Of a stretch of 64,000 nucleotides of DNA, positions 10,015 through 18,396 are shown piece by piece. Each line of letters starts with the position of its first letter. Position 1 is the stretch's first letter. Below the pieces are notes generated by a model, which was not told the DNA's origin, did no database searches, and worked only from the letters and a program-made list of their open reading frames with translations. The position numbers were made by a program, and so were the translations under genes. Source of the stretch: JAXMAZ01 sp046350115 (GTDB lineage: Bacteria > Planctomycetota > Planctomycetia > Gemmatales > Gemmataceae); the NCBI GenBank assembly GCA_046350115.1, contig JAXMAZ010000002.1, positions 310,001 through 374,000 of the forward strand, given 5' to 3'.

Positions 10015-10914
10015 TTAGCGGAGTTTCGGGTTGTACGTCCGCTCGTACTCGGCCGGGGCCACATACCCCAGGGTCGAGTGGCGACGAACGCGGTTGTAAA
10101 ACACCTCGATGTACTCGAACAGACTCGCCCGGGCCTCGTCCCGGGTCGCGTAGCCCTCGTGGTGGACGAGTTCACATTTCAGGCTGCCGAAGGTACTCTC
10201 GACCACGGCGTTATCCCAGCACTGCCCGACCCCGCTCATGCTACACACCATCCCCCGGCGGCGGAGTTCCGCCTGGTAGTGGTCGCTAGCATACTGGCTG
10301 CCTCGATCCGAGTGGGCCACCAGGCCGGCCGTGACGCCCCGCTGCCGCACGGCCATGTCTAACGCATCCACGACCAGCCGGCTCGTCATCGTGGCGGCCA
10401 TCGCCCATCCCACGATCCGCCGCGAGAACAAATCCACCACGAGGGCCAGGAAGAGCCATCCTTCGAGCGTCGGGACGTAGGTGATGTCCATGCCCCAGGC
10501 GGCGTTCGGTCGGGCCGGCGAGAAGTCCCGGCCGAGGACGTTCTCGGCCACCGGAAGCCGGTGGTTCGAGTCGGTGGTGCGGACGAACCGCCGTACCGTC
10601 TTGGCCCGGACGCCGTGGGCACGCATCACCTTCGCCACCGTGTTGACGCAGCAGGCGACGCCCCGGGCGTTCAACTCGACGGCCAGCCGGGGGCTGCCGT
10701 ACCGCCCCTTCATTTCGGCGTGGACCTCCCGAATGTGCGTGGCCAACGTCTCCCGTCGCGTCGCCGTGGCGCTGGGGGGTCGCGCGGCCCAGGCGTAGTA
10801 GCCGGACCGCGACACGCCCAGGGCGCGGCACAACACGGCGACGGGGTACTCGCAGCGGCGTTCCTCGACCCAGGCGAAGATCACTTCGTCAGGGTGGCGA
10901 AGAACGCCGTCGCT
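10015..10914 (-). CDS. IS3-family transposase OrfB (made as OrfAB by -1 frameshift)
   Basis: Integrase-core transposase. The frame has no obvious start of its own and is read after slippage from orfA, continuing as KKSDGVLRHPDEVIFAWVEE. It contains the HTH_21-like region (GVSRSGYYAWAARP, YGSPRLAVELNARGV) and the rve DDE core: first Asp in AAWGMDITYVPTLEGW, second in LVAHSDRGSQYASDHY, Glu in NAVVESTFGSLKCELVHH. The C-terminus has the usual RRHSTLGYVAPAEYE tail. All catalytic residues are present. Confidence 0.92.
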   Translation of the reverse strand, partial: SDGVLRHPDEVIFAWVEERRCEYPVAVLCRALGVSRSGYYAWAARPPSATATRRETLATHIREVHAEMKGRYGSPRLAVELNARGVACCVNTVAKVMRAHGVRAKTVRRFVRTTDSNHRLPVAENVLGRDFSPARPNAAWGMDITYVPTLEGWLFLALVVDLFSRRIVGWAMAATMTSRLVVDALDMAVRQRGVTAGLVAHSDRGSQYASDHYQAELRRRGMVCSMSGVGQCWDNAVVESTFGSLKCELVHHEGYATRDEARASLFEYIEVFYNRVRRHSTLGYVAPAEYERTYNPKLR

Positions 10915-11177
10915 TTTTTCAGGATGTCGCGCTCCATCTCCAGCCGCTTGACCTCGGCCCGCAGCCGCCGGTTCTCCTCCTCGAGGGGGGGCTGGCGGCC
11001 CGACCCCGGGAAGGCGGCGGCCCCGTCCCGGCGGACGACCTTCTTCCACTCGTGGAGCCGGCTCTCGGAGATGCCGAGTCGGCGGGCGACCTCGGCCACG
11101 CTGAGGTGCTGCTCGGTGATCATCGCCAATGCTTGGAGCTTGAACTCCGCGGTGTACTTGCCACGAACTTTCGACAT
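10881..11177 (-). CDS. IS3-family OrfA (helix-turn-helix, leucine zipper)
   Basis: Predicted protein of 98 residues starting at the ATG at 11177 (MSKVRGKYTAEFKLQALAMI). A helix-turn-helix spans residues 24-45 (SVAEVARRLGISESRLHEWK), followed by a leucine-zipper stretch (LEEENRRLRAEVKRLEMERD) used for multimerisation. It overlaps orfB, and the run ILKKATAFFATLTK near its end holds the slippery sequence for making OrfAB. Alone it acts as a DNA-binding regulator of transposition in this family. Confidence 0.92.
   Translation of the reverse strand: MSKVRGKYTAEFKLQALAMITEQHLSVAEVARRLGISESRLHEWKKVVRRDGAAAFPGSGRQPPLEEENRRLRAEVKRLEMERDILKKATAFFATLTK
10913..10919 (-). other. Probable programmed -1 frameshift site (AAAAAAG) of the IS3 element
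   Basis: On the minus strand the heptamer AAAAAAG lies in the last codons of orfA (within DILKKA). Slippage by -1 here moves ribosomes into the orfB frame, whose predicted continuation KKSDGVLRHPDE matches the transposase. This is the standard IS3-family arrangement; any stimulatory stem-loop was not resolved. Confidence 0.7.
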
Positions 11178-12069
11178 CGGTGCGTCTCCTGGTCTCCGGA
11201 GGATACACCGCTTTCCCGCTGTCCACGACCCTTGGGGAGGCTCAGTACACCCAGGCGTAGGCCGACCGCTTCGGCCGGAGGACCGTCACCGGGGTCTCGT
11301 CGGCGTGGACGGCGTACGACCCCTTCACCCGGTCGGCCATCAGGCGGTGGAGCGGGGTGAGGAGTCGGCCGCACGCCCGCAGGTGGTCGCACAGGGTGGA
11401 CCGGGGGACCGGCCACCCGTCCCGGGCGAGGATGGCCGACTGGCGGTTCAAGGGCAGATGGTCGACGAACTTGGCCACCACCGCCTGGGCGAGTAACCCG
11501 GGCCCGACCCCGCCCCGGGGCACCACCTCCGGCGGCAGGGCCGCGTGGGCGAACCGCGGGTCGTGCCCGGCCTGCTCGCAACGGCGGCAGGCGTAGGTGG
11601 GCCGGGCGATCTCGCGGACGAACAGGGACGCCGGGCGGTAGTCCAGCCGCTCGGCCACCTCCTGGCCGACCCGCACCCGCGGGGCGGCGCAGCACGGGCA
11701 CACCTTCTCGGCGTCCGACAGGTCCACCTCCACCCGCTCACGGGGGAGGTCGGCCGGCTTCGGCCGGCGGCCGTGCCCGCGGCGAGCGGGTGACGGCTCG
11801 GCGGGGTCGGTTGACGAGACGGCGGCCTCCGCGACCGGGGCGTCGTCGAACAGGGTGGGGCCGGCCACCCGCTCGCCGCGGGGGCCGAAGGTGAGCCTGA
11901 CCAGCTTGTGGATGTGGGCCTGCTGGGCCTCGACCTGCCGGCGGAGGTCGGCCACCACCCCGAGCAGCTCGGCCACCGTCGCCCGCAGGCGGGCGAGCTC
12001 GGCGTCCCGGTCGTCGGTTGGCAACCCCATGCCCGGGGTACGCGCGTCCGACCGCCGCGGTTCGGACGC

Positions 12070-12417
12070 TCACCCGGGCGGGGTGTACCGCTTGCGGCGG
12101 CGGGCATTCGCCGGGTCGAGGCCGCCGAGGATCATGCCGAGTTGCGCGGGGGTGACCAGCAGCTCGGCTCGGTCGGACGCCGGGAAGGCGAACGTCCCCC
12201 GCTCCAAGCGGCGGAGGTACAGGGCGAACCCGTCCCCCTGCCAGGCCAGGATTTTCAGCCGGTCCCCCTTCCGGTTCTTGAACACGAACAGGTCGCCGGA
12301 GGCCGGGTCGCGGCCCAGCCCGGCGGTCACCACCCCGGCCAGCCCGTCGATCCCCTTCCGCCCGTCCTGCGGGTCGACCGCCAGGTAGATGGCCCCGGCC
12401 GTCCCCAAGGTCAGCAC
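12070..12417 (-). CDS. tnpB: IS66 TnpB (Orf2-like)
   Basis: Predicted protein of 115 residues starting at a GTG at 12417, which overlaps the tnpA stop in a GTGCTGA arrangement and implies translational coupling. The sequence is characteristic: IYLAVDPQDGRKGIDGLAGV, then DLFVFKNRKGDRLKIL and GFALYLRRLERGTFAFP. TnpB is an accessory protein needed for IS66 transposition with unclear biochemistry. It ends 39 bp before the tnpC start. Confidence 0.9.
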   Translation of the reverse strand: MLTLGTAGAIYLAVDPQDGRKGIDGLAGVVTAGLGRDPASGDLFVFKNRKGDRLKILAWQGDGFALYLRRLERGTFAFPASDRAELLVTPAQLGMILGGLDPANARRRKRYTPPG

Positions 12418-12764
12418 GCCCCACCCCGCAGGGCGGCGACCAGTCGGGCGACGTGGGCCGGGTCGGCCGACACTGGCACCCGGAGGGTGACGCCGTCGGG
12501 TAGGCCGACCTCGGCCACCGTGTCCGACACCACCCGGACGGGGACGAACGGCCGGGCCGGAGCGTCGGACACCGGCGCCGGCCGGGCGACCGGACTCAGT
12601 CCGAGGTTGCGGCGCCAGGTGTAGAACCGCTTCTCCTCTAACCCTCGCGCCGCACAGAAGGCGCGGACGGACAGGCCGGAGGTGGCGAACGCGGCGATGG
12701 TGTCGGCCCAGAGCCGGGCCTTGTCGGCGGGGAGCGGGTCGGTCGGGGTCGGGGCGTCGGACAT
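12411..12764 (-). CDS. tnpA: IS66 TnpA (HTH accessory protein)
   Basis: Predicted protein of 117 residues. I chose the ATG at 12764 (MSDAPTPTDPLPADKARLW); an in-frame ATG 33 bp upstream exists but lies in the terminal region. A helix-turn-helix is seen in TSGLSVRAFCAARGLEEKRF, followed by YTWRRNLGLSP. The C-terminal strand region (LPDGVTLRVPVSADPAHVAR) is typical of IS66 TnpA. First gene of the IS66 operon. Confidence 0.88.
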   Translation of the reverse strand: MSDAPTPTDPLPADKARLWADTIAAFATSGLSVRAFCAARGLEEKRFYTWRRNLGLSPVARPAPVSDAPARPFVPVRVVSDTVAEVGLPDGVTLRVPVSADPAHVARLVAALRGGAC

Positions 12765-12839
12765 AGCGCGGCCTCCTCGGTGTGAGAAAGCCGGCATCGT
12801 ACCCCGTCACGCAAGACGCCCCGTCACCGGACGCTTTCC

Positions 12840-12971
12840 GTCCAGGCACCAGTGCAGCTCGTTCTCCACCGCCCAGTGCCGCCGGACCAGCCCGGCCAGT
12901 TGCCCGGCCGTGCCCCGCAGGCTGGTGACGTAGTAGTGGGCGGTGCTGGCGTTCGTGCCCTTCACCTCGCG
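12840..12971 (-). pseudogene. ISAs1-family transposase C-terminal fragment
   Basis: A 44-residue stretch reads REVKGTNASTAHYYVTSL, then RGTAGQLAGLVRRHW and AVENELHWCLD, the conserved HWxxEN..HWxLD block of ISAs1-type (DDE_Tnp_ISAS1) transposases. Similarity stops at the IS66 end (12838), so the gene was cut by that insertion. Nothing recognisable of the N-terminal part was found on either side of the IS66. Confidence 0.7.
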
Positions 12972-13313
12972 GGCGGGTACGACGCCGTCCGGCGGCACGT
13001 GAACCGGCGAATCGGCAGCACGGGCCGGCCGGGCCGGCGCGATCCCGCAGCGGCCTTGAAGCCAACCGAGCGGACGCCGCCGTCGGCTCGGAAGCTGTCC
13101 TTCCGAGTTGCGAACCCGAAGCCGGACGGGCACTCGGCAAAGGTGCTGACGGCGTTGCGGGCGGGGAACCCGCCCGTCCACGCGGCGCTTACCGCGGCGG
13201 AGGAGTTGATGGCCATGAGCCCCTTCTCGCCGCTGAGTACCAGACCAGGACGGCGGGTTGGACGTGCTCGACGCTTTTGGACCGCCGGCAGGGACTGGTG
13301 CTACGGTCGGGGG
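12972..13313. other. No supported gene; transposon debris
   Basis: This 342-bp stretch has open frames on both strands but none with a convincing start, motif or neighbour. It separates the ISAs1 fragment from an HTH fragment and is probably decayed mobile-element sequence. Confidence 0.4.
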
Positions 13314-13613
13314 ATGCCGGCCCACCTGGGCTTGGCCCGGCGTCAGCGGCACGGGAGCACGGCCGGGCTGGGCCCGGACGAGTACCGACCGATGAGCTTG
13401 GCCCGGCGTCTGGGGATTAGCCGGGACACAGTCCGGCGGTGGCTGCGGGCCGGGTGGCTGAATCTGCGGAGGGACGACGACGGGCATCACGTGATCTGGG
13501 CTGACGCGGGTGAACTCCGCCGACTCCGCGAGCTCCAGGACCTCCCGCGGACGTGGGCCAACAAGACGCGGCTGGCGAAGCTGAAGAAGCCGAAACCGCA
13601 GCCGGCGCGGTAA
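13314..13613 (+). CDS. Helix-turn-helix protein, possibly a recombinase or transposase fragment
   Basis: Predicted protein of 99 residues from the ATG at 13314; a second possible start at 13392 (MSLARRLGISRDTVRRWLR) would leave only the DNA-binding core. The core is a MerR/Hin-like helix-turn-helix followed by a basic wing (AGWLNLRRDDDGHHVIWADA) and a charged tail (KTRLAKLKKPKPQPAR). Such modules occur as the C-terminal part of planctomycete recombinases. Given the surrounding fragments it may be a remnant rather than a working gene. Confidence 0.45.
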   Translation: MPAHLGLARRQRHGSTAGLGPDEYRPMSLARRLGISRDTVRRWLRAGWLNLRRDDDGHHVIWADAGELRRLRELQDLPRTWANKTRLAKLKKPKPQPAR

Positions 13614-13667
13614 ACTCCGAGTGGCCCGGTTGCCGGCCGACCGGGCCACCCCACCTCCACCTTCGGA

Positions 13668-14019
13668 GGCAGTATGGCTGTGCCATCGAGGAGTGCCTGG
13701 AGCTGGCGAAGGGGGAGTGCGGCCTGGACGAGTACGAGGTGCGGTCGTGGGTGGGCTGGCACCGGCACGTGACGCTCGGCCTGCTCGCCCTGGCGGTGGT
13801 TGTCGTGATCCGCTCGCGGGTGCCGAACCGGCGGGAAAAGGGGGCGACGGGTGAATCCGGGTGAGTGTGCCCGAGGTGCGGACGCTGCTCCTCCGGCTGG
13901 TGTGGGCGTTCGTCCCGTTGCCCGAGCGGGTGCTGGCGTGGTCGCGCTGGCGGCGGCGGCACCAGCATCGCGCACGCGTGTGCCACTACCGGAAACGCGG
14001 GGCCGAACCGCCAGACTGA
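13668..14019 (+). pseudogene. IS701-family transposase C-terminal fragment, frameshifted
   Basis: The first frame reads AIEECLELAKGECGLDEYEV, then RSWVGWHRHVTLGLLALAVV, the E-containing catalytic block and following helix of IS701-type DDE transposases; it stops at a TGA at 13862-13864. The overlapping frame from 13861 continues with VSVPEVRTLLLRLVWAFVP, LPERVLAWSRWRRRHQ and RARVCHYRKRG, the usual IS701 C-terminus, to a stop at 14017-14019. The N-terminal three quarters are missing. Confidence 0.75.
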
Positions 14020-14114
14020 ACAACTACGGCTGTAGGACTAGCGGCCTGACAGCAACTCTCCAAGTCCACGTACCGAAGTCGCGTAATCGGGCGTGAAGGT
14101 GCGGCGTCAGATAG

Positions 14115-17100
14115 CTATTTGGCCATGTCCGTTTTCCCCAAGCCCGGCCACCCGCCCTCGAAGAGGTCCGCTAGCCGACGGGAACGGAGGTGCGTTGACT
14201 GATCCCACAGCGTCTTGTGTACCACGGCTTGCCACCGCAGCCGGGCCCGCCGGTCGGCCGGGTTGATAAAGACCAGACCCGATCGAAGCGGGTCGAGAAG
14301 GGCTGGGCTGACCGCCCTGGTCCCGCCGTCCAGATCGATCTCCCGGTCCGGGCTGGGGCGGGGGGCGTGCATTTCGAGGGCCGTGTCCAGCCGCGCGAGC
14401 GAACGGGTGAAGTAGGCCCGCAGCAGTTGGCCGACGACGAAGAACTCGTCGAGCGGGGCCGGCCCTCCGGGCAAACTCTCCCCTGTCGCTGGGACAGTAC
14501 CACCTACCCCGATCGCATGACGGAGGATTCCCACGTGGAGCGGTCGCCCAGCCTCAAGCGCCGCGTCGATTTCGGCCGCGAGTCGGTCCCGGTCTTCGGT
14601 CCTGCCGGTCACCCACGGGTACGCCTTCGCCTGTAGGCACGAAGCCTGATATACCCCGACGACCACCTTCCAGATCCGGCCGACGCTGGGACGATACCGG
14701 GGGTATACATCCCGGAATATCTGCTGGTAGTACCGGGTAACTGCCTCCGCAGCGGCGGGGACAGCATCACACTCGGCGTACTCTCGGAAGTACTTCCCTG
14801 AATCTGCCGCCATGTTAACAAACCGCCCCCAGGCGCGGTCCGTGTCGTCCTTGTAAACCAGGGTCAGCGGGTCGGCGCCCCCGGGATCGACCCCCGCCGC
14901 CATCGCGACGCAAAACGGATCGGTCACCAAGAACACGCGTAGCAGGATTTCGCCGAACTGGGCGAGGGCCACCTGCCGGGACCGGCCTGAGCTTGCCGTG
15001 TGGGAGTTGAACCGGATGACCAGATGCCTTCGGAACAAGTCGACCGACGGGGCGTAGACGAGAAGGTAAGTGAGCATCTCGACGGCCACCTCGTCGAGAC
15101 CGATGCGGGTCGCGGCCCCGGCCGCCCCGACCGCTCCATTGCACACCTGCGCCGTCTCCCTGGCCAGGAGGTCATCCCATCCGGGGGTACTCCGCATAAT
15201 CAGGTGCCCGACCTCATGTGCGTGCAGTGAGTACTCGAACGGGTCGAGAATGTGGGCCACGTCCATATCCAGGTGGGCGAGGTGGATCCCATGGGGCTCG
15301 GCCGCGGCGAGTGATGACACCCCGGGGGACGGAGTGAACGTCACCCGGGTGACCGCCCCGACCCGGTTACGCGGTGGAGGTTCACCTGATCCCGTTAGCC
15401 GCCGCAGGAGCCCGAGCCCGCACTTGAGGGGGACATCGGCCGCGGCCAGTAGGCGGTTAAGCCCGCCGCGGAAGTCGATGGCCATGTCCCTGGCCTCCCA
15501 GTTGGGCAGCGAGATGGCGATCCGGTGGGTGAGCGCCCCGTGCAGTGCCGTGAGCAGTGCCTCGAGTTGGTTCAGATCCCGCGAGGTCAGCGGACCGCGG
15601 TCTGTCCCCCCGTCCGGTGCGGCTGGCAGGATCCGGCACAACAGGTTGTGGAGGGTGGCGAAGGTGTCGTGCAGATCGAGTACGCTATCGAAGAGGAACG
15701 GGTCGGACAGGCAGTGGGCGTAGATTTGGAACAGGTAGTGGGTGGCCCGCCGGAGGGACACCGGCAGAGAGAGCCCGCGCATCCGTGCATCGAGCGAGGC
15801 CATGCACAGTGGCGGGGCGGGCTGCTCGTCGGCCTGCTCGAAGCAACGACGGCGGAGTTCGGCCAAGAGCGGCATGATGGAACGGTGCCGGGGGCCGATC
15901 GCCCCGAGTATGCGGTCCCGCCCATCCGCACCGACCACCTTCGGGAACGGAATGACCAGAGACGTGGAGACATCGATAAGTCCGGTCTCCAGCTTGCCAC
16001 CCGCGGTCGGGCACCCCGCCTGGTCGTAGACAGCCTGCATGAGGCGAAAGAACCCCCCTACCGGCAGACCGCGGACCGGAGCGTCCGCAAGTCCCGGTTC
16101 CAACTCCATCAGGTAGTCGTGGCGGCCAACGAGGAACCGGTGGATATTGGCCGCCCGCCCGAGGGCGCGGGGAGCGGGGCCGTCGCGGCCGTCAACCGCA
16201 AACAGTTGGGCCTCGACCGCTGCGAGGTGGCCCGGGTTAACATCCAGGTTCGGGTAGGCACATACATACCCGCCGCACCCGTTCGCAGTCGGGTTGGAGA
16301 AGGCAGGGTAGGATACACCAAGGGTCGTGTACGTCTTGCTGAGCAGGTGATTGTCTGCCAGCCCTTCCCGGACAGAGGTCGAATCGCCTCCGGTTGCCAG
16401 GACCGCCAACTGGTGGGTACGGCTGGCCTCGAGCAGATCGGAGAGCCGGGGGTCTTCGCCGAACAGGTCGGCGAACGTGAGCGTCCGCACGGCCGTGAGG
16501 AACGCTATACCGACGGAGTAGTTGCGGGCGAACATGAGTAGTGTGATGTCCTCCGCCCCTTGTGGGGCCAGCATCGCGACCCGCAGGTGGGGGGGATCTA
16601 GATCGCCCGAAGTGACCAACGGGACCTTCTCGGACGTCGACCCCTCGCGGAGTATCTCCCGAACCGCCTCGATGCGGCGTGCGATGGTCCGATATGCGGC
16701 CTGCTGAGCCAGGAGTCCATTTCCAAGGACAACTAGCCCGTTGAATTTGAGTTTAGCCCAGAGAAGGAGTGGGGCTTCCCGCTCGACGGAATGAGTTCCG
16801 GGGATATCCCCGTTTTTATCGGCCCCCGGCACCCCGTCGAAAAGGGTATGCGGATCGACGAAGACCCCCCCCGCCGGGATACCGAGCGAGGCGAGGGTGG
16901 GGCAGCACGCCAGTTGGACCTGTTCGATCGGGGAACTTGAGTGCGAGGTCACCGCCATCATGGCTTCGATGTCGTCGATCAGCACAAGCCCTACGCTGTC
17001 GGTGTGCCCGAAGGTGAGAAAACAGGAGGGATTATATAGATAAGACGGGAACGGGTCTCTGGCCGGGTCGCCGCCCGTCCGTTTGACCCACTGCATGCGC

Positions 17101-17261
17101 CGGTGGTCGAGTCGCTCCAAGTACCGACGGCAGAGACTGGTGAAATGCCGGGCCACCAAATTCGGCACCGATCGCCCCATGCGGACCCACGTCGAGTCGT
17201 CGAAACTGCACACAAGGGCGCGGTAGTCGTGGTATACGACGGGCGGGTGGTCCTGGGTCAT
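14115..17261 (-). CDS. Large protein of unknown family with a HEVGH zincin-type motif
   Basis: Predicted soluble protein of 1,048 residues. I chose the ATG at 17261 (MTQDHPPVVYHDYRALVC), which has a GGAG about 8 bases upstream, over a TTG six bases earlier. No signal peptide or membrane segment is visible. Around residue 680 it reads YSLHAHEVGHLIMRSTPGW, a HExxH zinc-protease signature, and about 40 residues later LDEVAVEMLTYLL offers a Glu that could be the third ligand (gluzincin-like spacing). The N-terminal 600 residues match no family I know. It is the last of three genes after a nitrilase-fold enzyme and a winged-helix protein, with a 167-bp gap before it. Metallopeptidase activity is inferred from the motif only. 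Confidence 0.75.
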   Translation of the reverse strand: MTQDHPPVVYHDYRALVCSFDDSTWVRMGRSVPNLVARHFTSLCRRYLERLDHRRMQWVKRTGGDPARDPFPSYLYNPSCFLTFGHTDSVGLVLIDDIEAMMAVTSHSSSPIEQVQLACCPTLASLGIPAGGVFVDPHTLFDGVPGADKNGDIPGTHSVEREAPLLLWAKLKFNGLVVLGNGLLAQQAAYRTIARRIEAVREILREGSTSEKVPLVTSGDLDPPHLRVAMLAPQGAEDITLLMFARNYSVGIAFLTAVRTLTFADLFGEDPRLSDLLEASRTHQLAVLATGGDSTSVREGLADNHLLSKTYTTLGVSYPAFSNPTANGCGGYVCAYPNLDVNPGHLAAVEAQLFAVDGRDGPAPRALGRAANIHRFLVGRHDYLMELEPGLADAPVRGLPVGGFFRLMQAVYDQAGCPTAGGKLETGLIDVSTSLVIPFPKVVGADGRDRILGAIGPRHRSIMPLLAELRRRCFEQADEQPAPPLCMASLDARMRGLSLPVSLRRATHYLFQIYAHCLSDPFLFDSVLDLHDTFATLHNLLCRILPAAPDGGTDRGPLTSRDLNQLEALLTALHGALTHRIAISLPNWEARDMAIDFRGGLNRLLAAADVPLKCGLGLLRRLTGSGEPPPRNRVGAVTRVTFTPSPGVSSLAAAEPHGIHLAHLDMDVAHILDPFEYSLHAHEVGHLIMRSTPGWDDLLARETAQVCNGAVGAAGAATRIGLDEVAVEMLTYLLVYAPSVDLFRRHLVIRFNSHTASSGRSRQVALAQFGEILLRVFLVTDPFCVAMAAGVDPGGADPLTLVYKDDTDRAWGRFVNMAADSGKYFREYAECDAVPAAAEAVTRYYQQIFRDVYPRYRPSVGRIWKVVVGVYQASCLQAKAYPWVTGRTEDRDRLAAEIDAALEAGRPLHVGILRHAIGVGGTVPATGESLPGGPAPLDEFFVVGQLLRAYFTRSLARLDTALEMHAPRPSPDREIDLDGGTRAVSPALLDPLRSGLVFINPADRRARLRWQAVVHKTLWDQSTHLRSRRLADLFEGGWPGLGKTDMAK

Positions 17262-17428
17262 GGCCAACTCCGTGTGCGCCGCTGCACCCCATCGACCCGG
17301 CCGCCCAAGAGAGCCTCCTGTGAGCCACTCTTGCGGTCAAGCGAGTGCGGTCACGCACAGGTAGAAGGCAGCGGAAGCGCGAGACTGGCGGGGCTTACCG
17401 AGCTGCCCGCCAGATGAATGTGTACGGC

Positions 17429-18208
17429 TTACTTACCGGTCGGGATGCGGGCAAGAGCGAGGTCAAACTCCTCATAGAAGTGACAGGTCACCTCAGGGGT
17501 TTCGTAGAACGAGCGGAAGAGTGCCCGCTCGTCCCCAAAGCCCGCCGCGAGCCGGTGTTCGGGGGTGTACGCGTCCACGTCAGATGGAGCCGCACTCCTC
17601 CGGGCGGGGGTCACACTCAGTGGGCCGATGAGCCGGATCGGGTTGCGTAGGACGCACAGCCCCTGAGTCGATAGGCGAGCCGCCACTGACCCGCCGACCT
17701 CGATGACCTCCGCCAGACCGACAGACGCTAGCTTGGCAAGTCGCGCCGAAGCGTCAGACGCGCTGTTAATGCCACCCACTCCGATCAACTCTTTAGGGCC
17801 AGCCCGGCCGGGCCCGATGGCCTCAATTATAGGCCACTCATCTAGGCAGACCCGGGAAGCGTACTCACGATCCCGATCTACCTCGAGCGCGACGAGCCAC
17901 CGATCAGCCGCGTCGACCATCCGGCCGAGGCTCCCGCGGACCAGCTCGACGAGATCCCCCTCCCGACCCGTTAAGCAGTTCAAGTGCGATTCCGCATGGT
18001 GCAGCCAGTATCGGAGTGAGGAACCAGGGGCCCGCTCCAGGCGACTGAGTGCAGCCCTGAGTGCATCCGCCCTCTCGAGTGCTTGGTCCCGGGTTTGGCT
18101 GGTCACGAACTCGTTGAGCAGCTCGACGCACACAGACGTAATGTGAGCCTCCTTCGGAAAGGAGGGCACGGTTGACTTCGGCATCTCCTCGATCGCTACA
18201 GGTATCAC
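17429..18208 (-). CDS. Hypothetical protein with a predicted winged helix-turn-helix
   Basis: Predicted protein of 259 residues starting at a GTG at 18208, chosen because a strong GGAGGTGA lies just upstream. Residues 10-100 are mostly helical (LLNEFVTSQTRDQALERADA). Residues about 135-185 read GRAGPKELIGVGGINSASDA, then SARLAKLASVGLAEVIEVGG and SVAARLSTQGLCVLR, the helix-helix-hairpin pattern of a winged HTH. The acidic C-terminus (ETPEVTCHFYEEFDLALA) is unassigned. It lies between the nitrilase-like gene (188-bp gap) and the zincin-motif gene. It could be the regulator of the set or an adaptor; no operator was identified. Confidence 0.7.
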   Translation of the reverse strand: MIPVAIEEMPKSTVPSFPKEAHITSVCVELLNEFVTSQTRDQALERADALRAALSRLERAPGSSLRYWLHHAESHLNCLTGREGDLVELVRGSLGRMVDAADRWLVALEVDRDREYASRVCLDEWPIIEAIGPGRAGPKELIGVGGINSASDASARLAKLASVGLAEVIEVGGSVAARLSTQGLCVLRNPIRLIGPLSVTPARRSAAPSDVDAYTPEHRLAAGFGDERALFRSFYETPEVTCHFYEEFDLALARIPTGK

Positions 18209-18396
18209 GGTTCACCTCCCCGTCCCGCCAGCAGTAGGTAGACCGTCTTCGGGTGAACCCCCAACCCCACTGAAGTTGATTCTCGCAAAACCGTAGTACA
18301 CGGACAGGGGGTGCGAGACGGAGGTTCGGGAAATGCCGTGGAGAGAGTAGGCGGACATCGTACCTTCAAGTAGTAGTAATAATAATTTTTGCGTAA

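Larger units (their letters stand above)
9985..11244 (-). mobile_element. IS3-family insertion sequence, 1,260 bp, nested in IS66 tnpC
   Basis: Ends read TGATCTTCCCCACGG (left) and, on the minus strand, TGAGCCTCCCCAAGG (right); both are followed within a few bases by GTGGACAG, giving imperfect inverted repeats of about 26 bp that start with TG. GTA occurs directly outside both ends (9982-9984 and 11245-11247), a 3-bp target duplication as expected for this family. Inside are orfA and orfB in overlapping frames with a slippery A6G site. Clean ends and intact genes suggest a recent and possibly still active insertion. Confidence 0.93.
9262..12030 (-). pseudogene. tnpC: IS66 TnpC transposase, disrupted by IS3 insertion
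   Basis: The N-terminal 262 residues (from the ATG at 12030) and the C-terminal 239 residues are separated by the IS3 element. Removing 9985-11244 and one GTA restores a single frame, AYAWVY joined to LGGGSNPYTVFDLTP, giving about 501 residues, the usual TnpC length. The N-terminal part has the leucine-rich coiled coil and zinc-ribbon cysteines (CPCCAAP, CRRCEQAG). Catalytic acidic residues lie in YAVHADETP, VQADAYAGY and DNGPAERAVRPLAVGRRNW. The first half now ends at a TGA in the first bases of the insertion, so no transposase is made from this copy. Confidence 0.9.
9206..12838 (-). mobile_element. IS66-family element interrupted by an IS3-family element
   Basis: Left end at 9206 (GTAAGTGTCCGGCGACG) and right end at 12838, which reads GAAAGCGTCCGGTGACG on the minus strand, form an imperfect terminal inverted repeat of IS66 type. 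The element carries tnpA, tnpB and tnpC in the standard order on the minus strand. Subtracting the nested 1,260-bp insertion and its 3-bp duplication leaves about 2.37 kb, normal for IS66. The 8-bp flanks (ggcggatc left, cgtccagg right) do not match, so one side has been rearranged after insertion. The right end cuts an ISAs1-type transposase fragment. Confidence 0.85.

Noticed and set aside
12807..13649. 280-codon minus-strand ORF as one gene
   Set aside because: Only the last 44 residues match ISAs1 transposase; the rest is low-complexity, and plus-strand HTH and IS701 motifs cover the other end.
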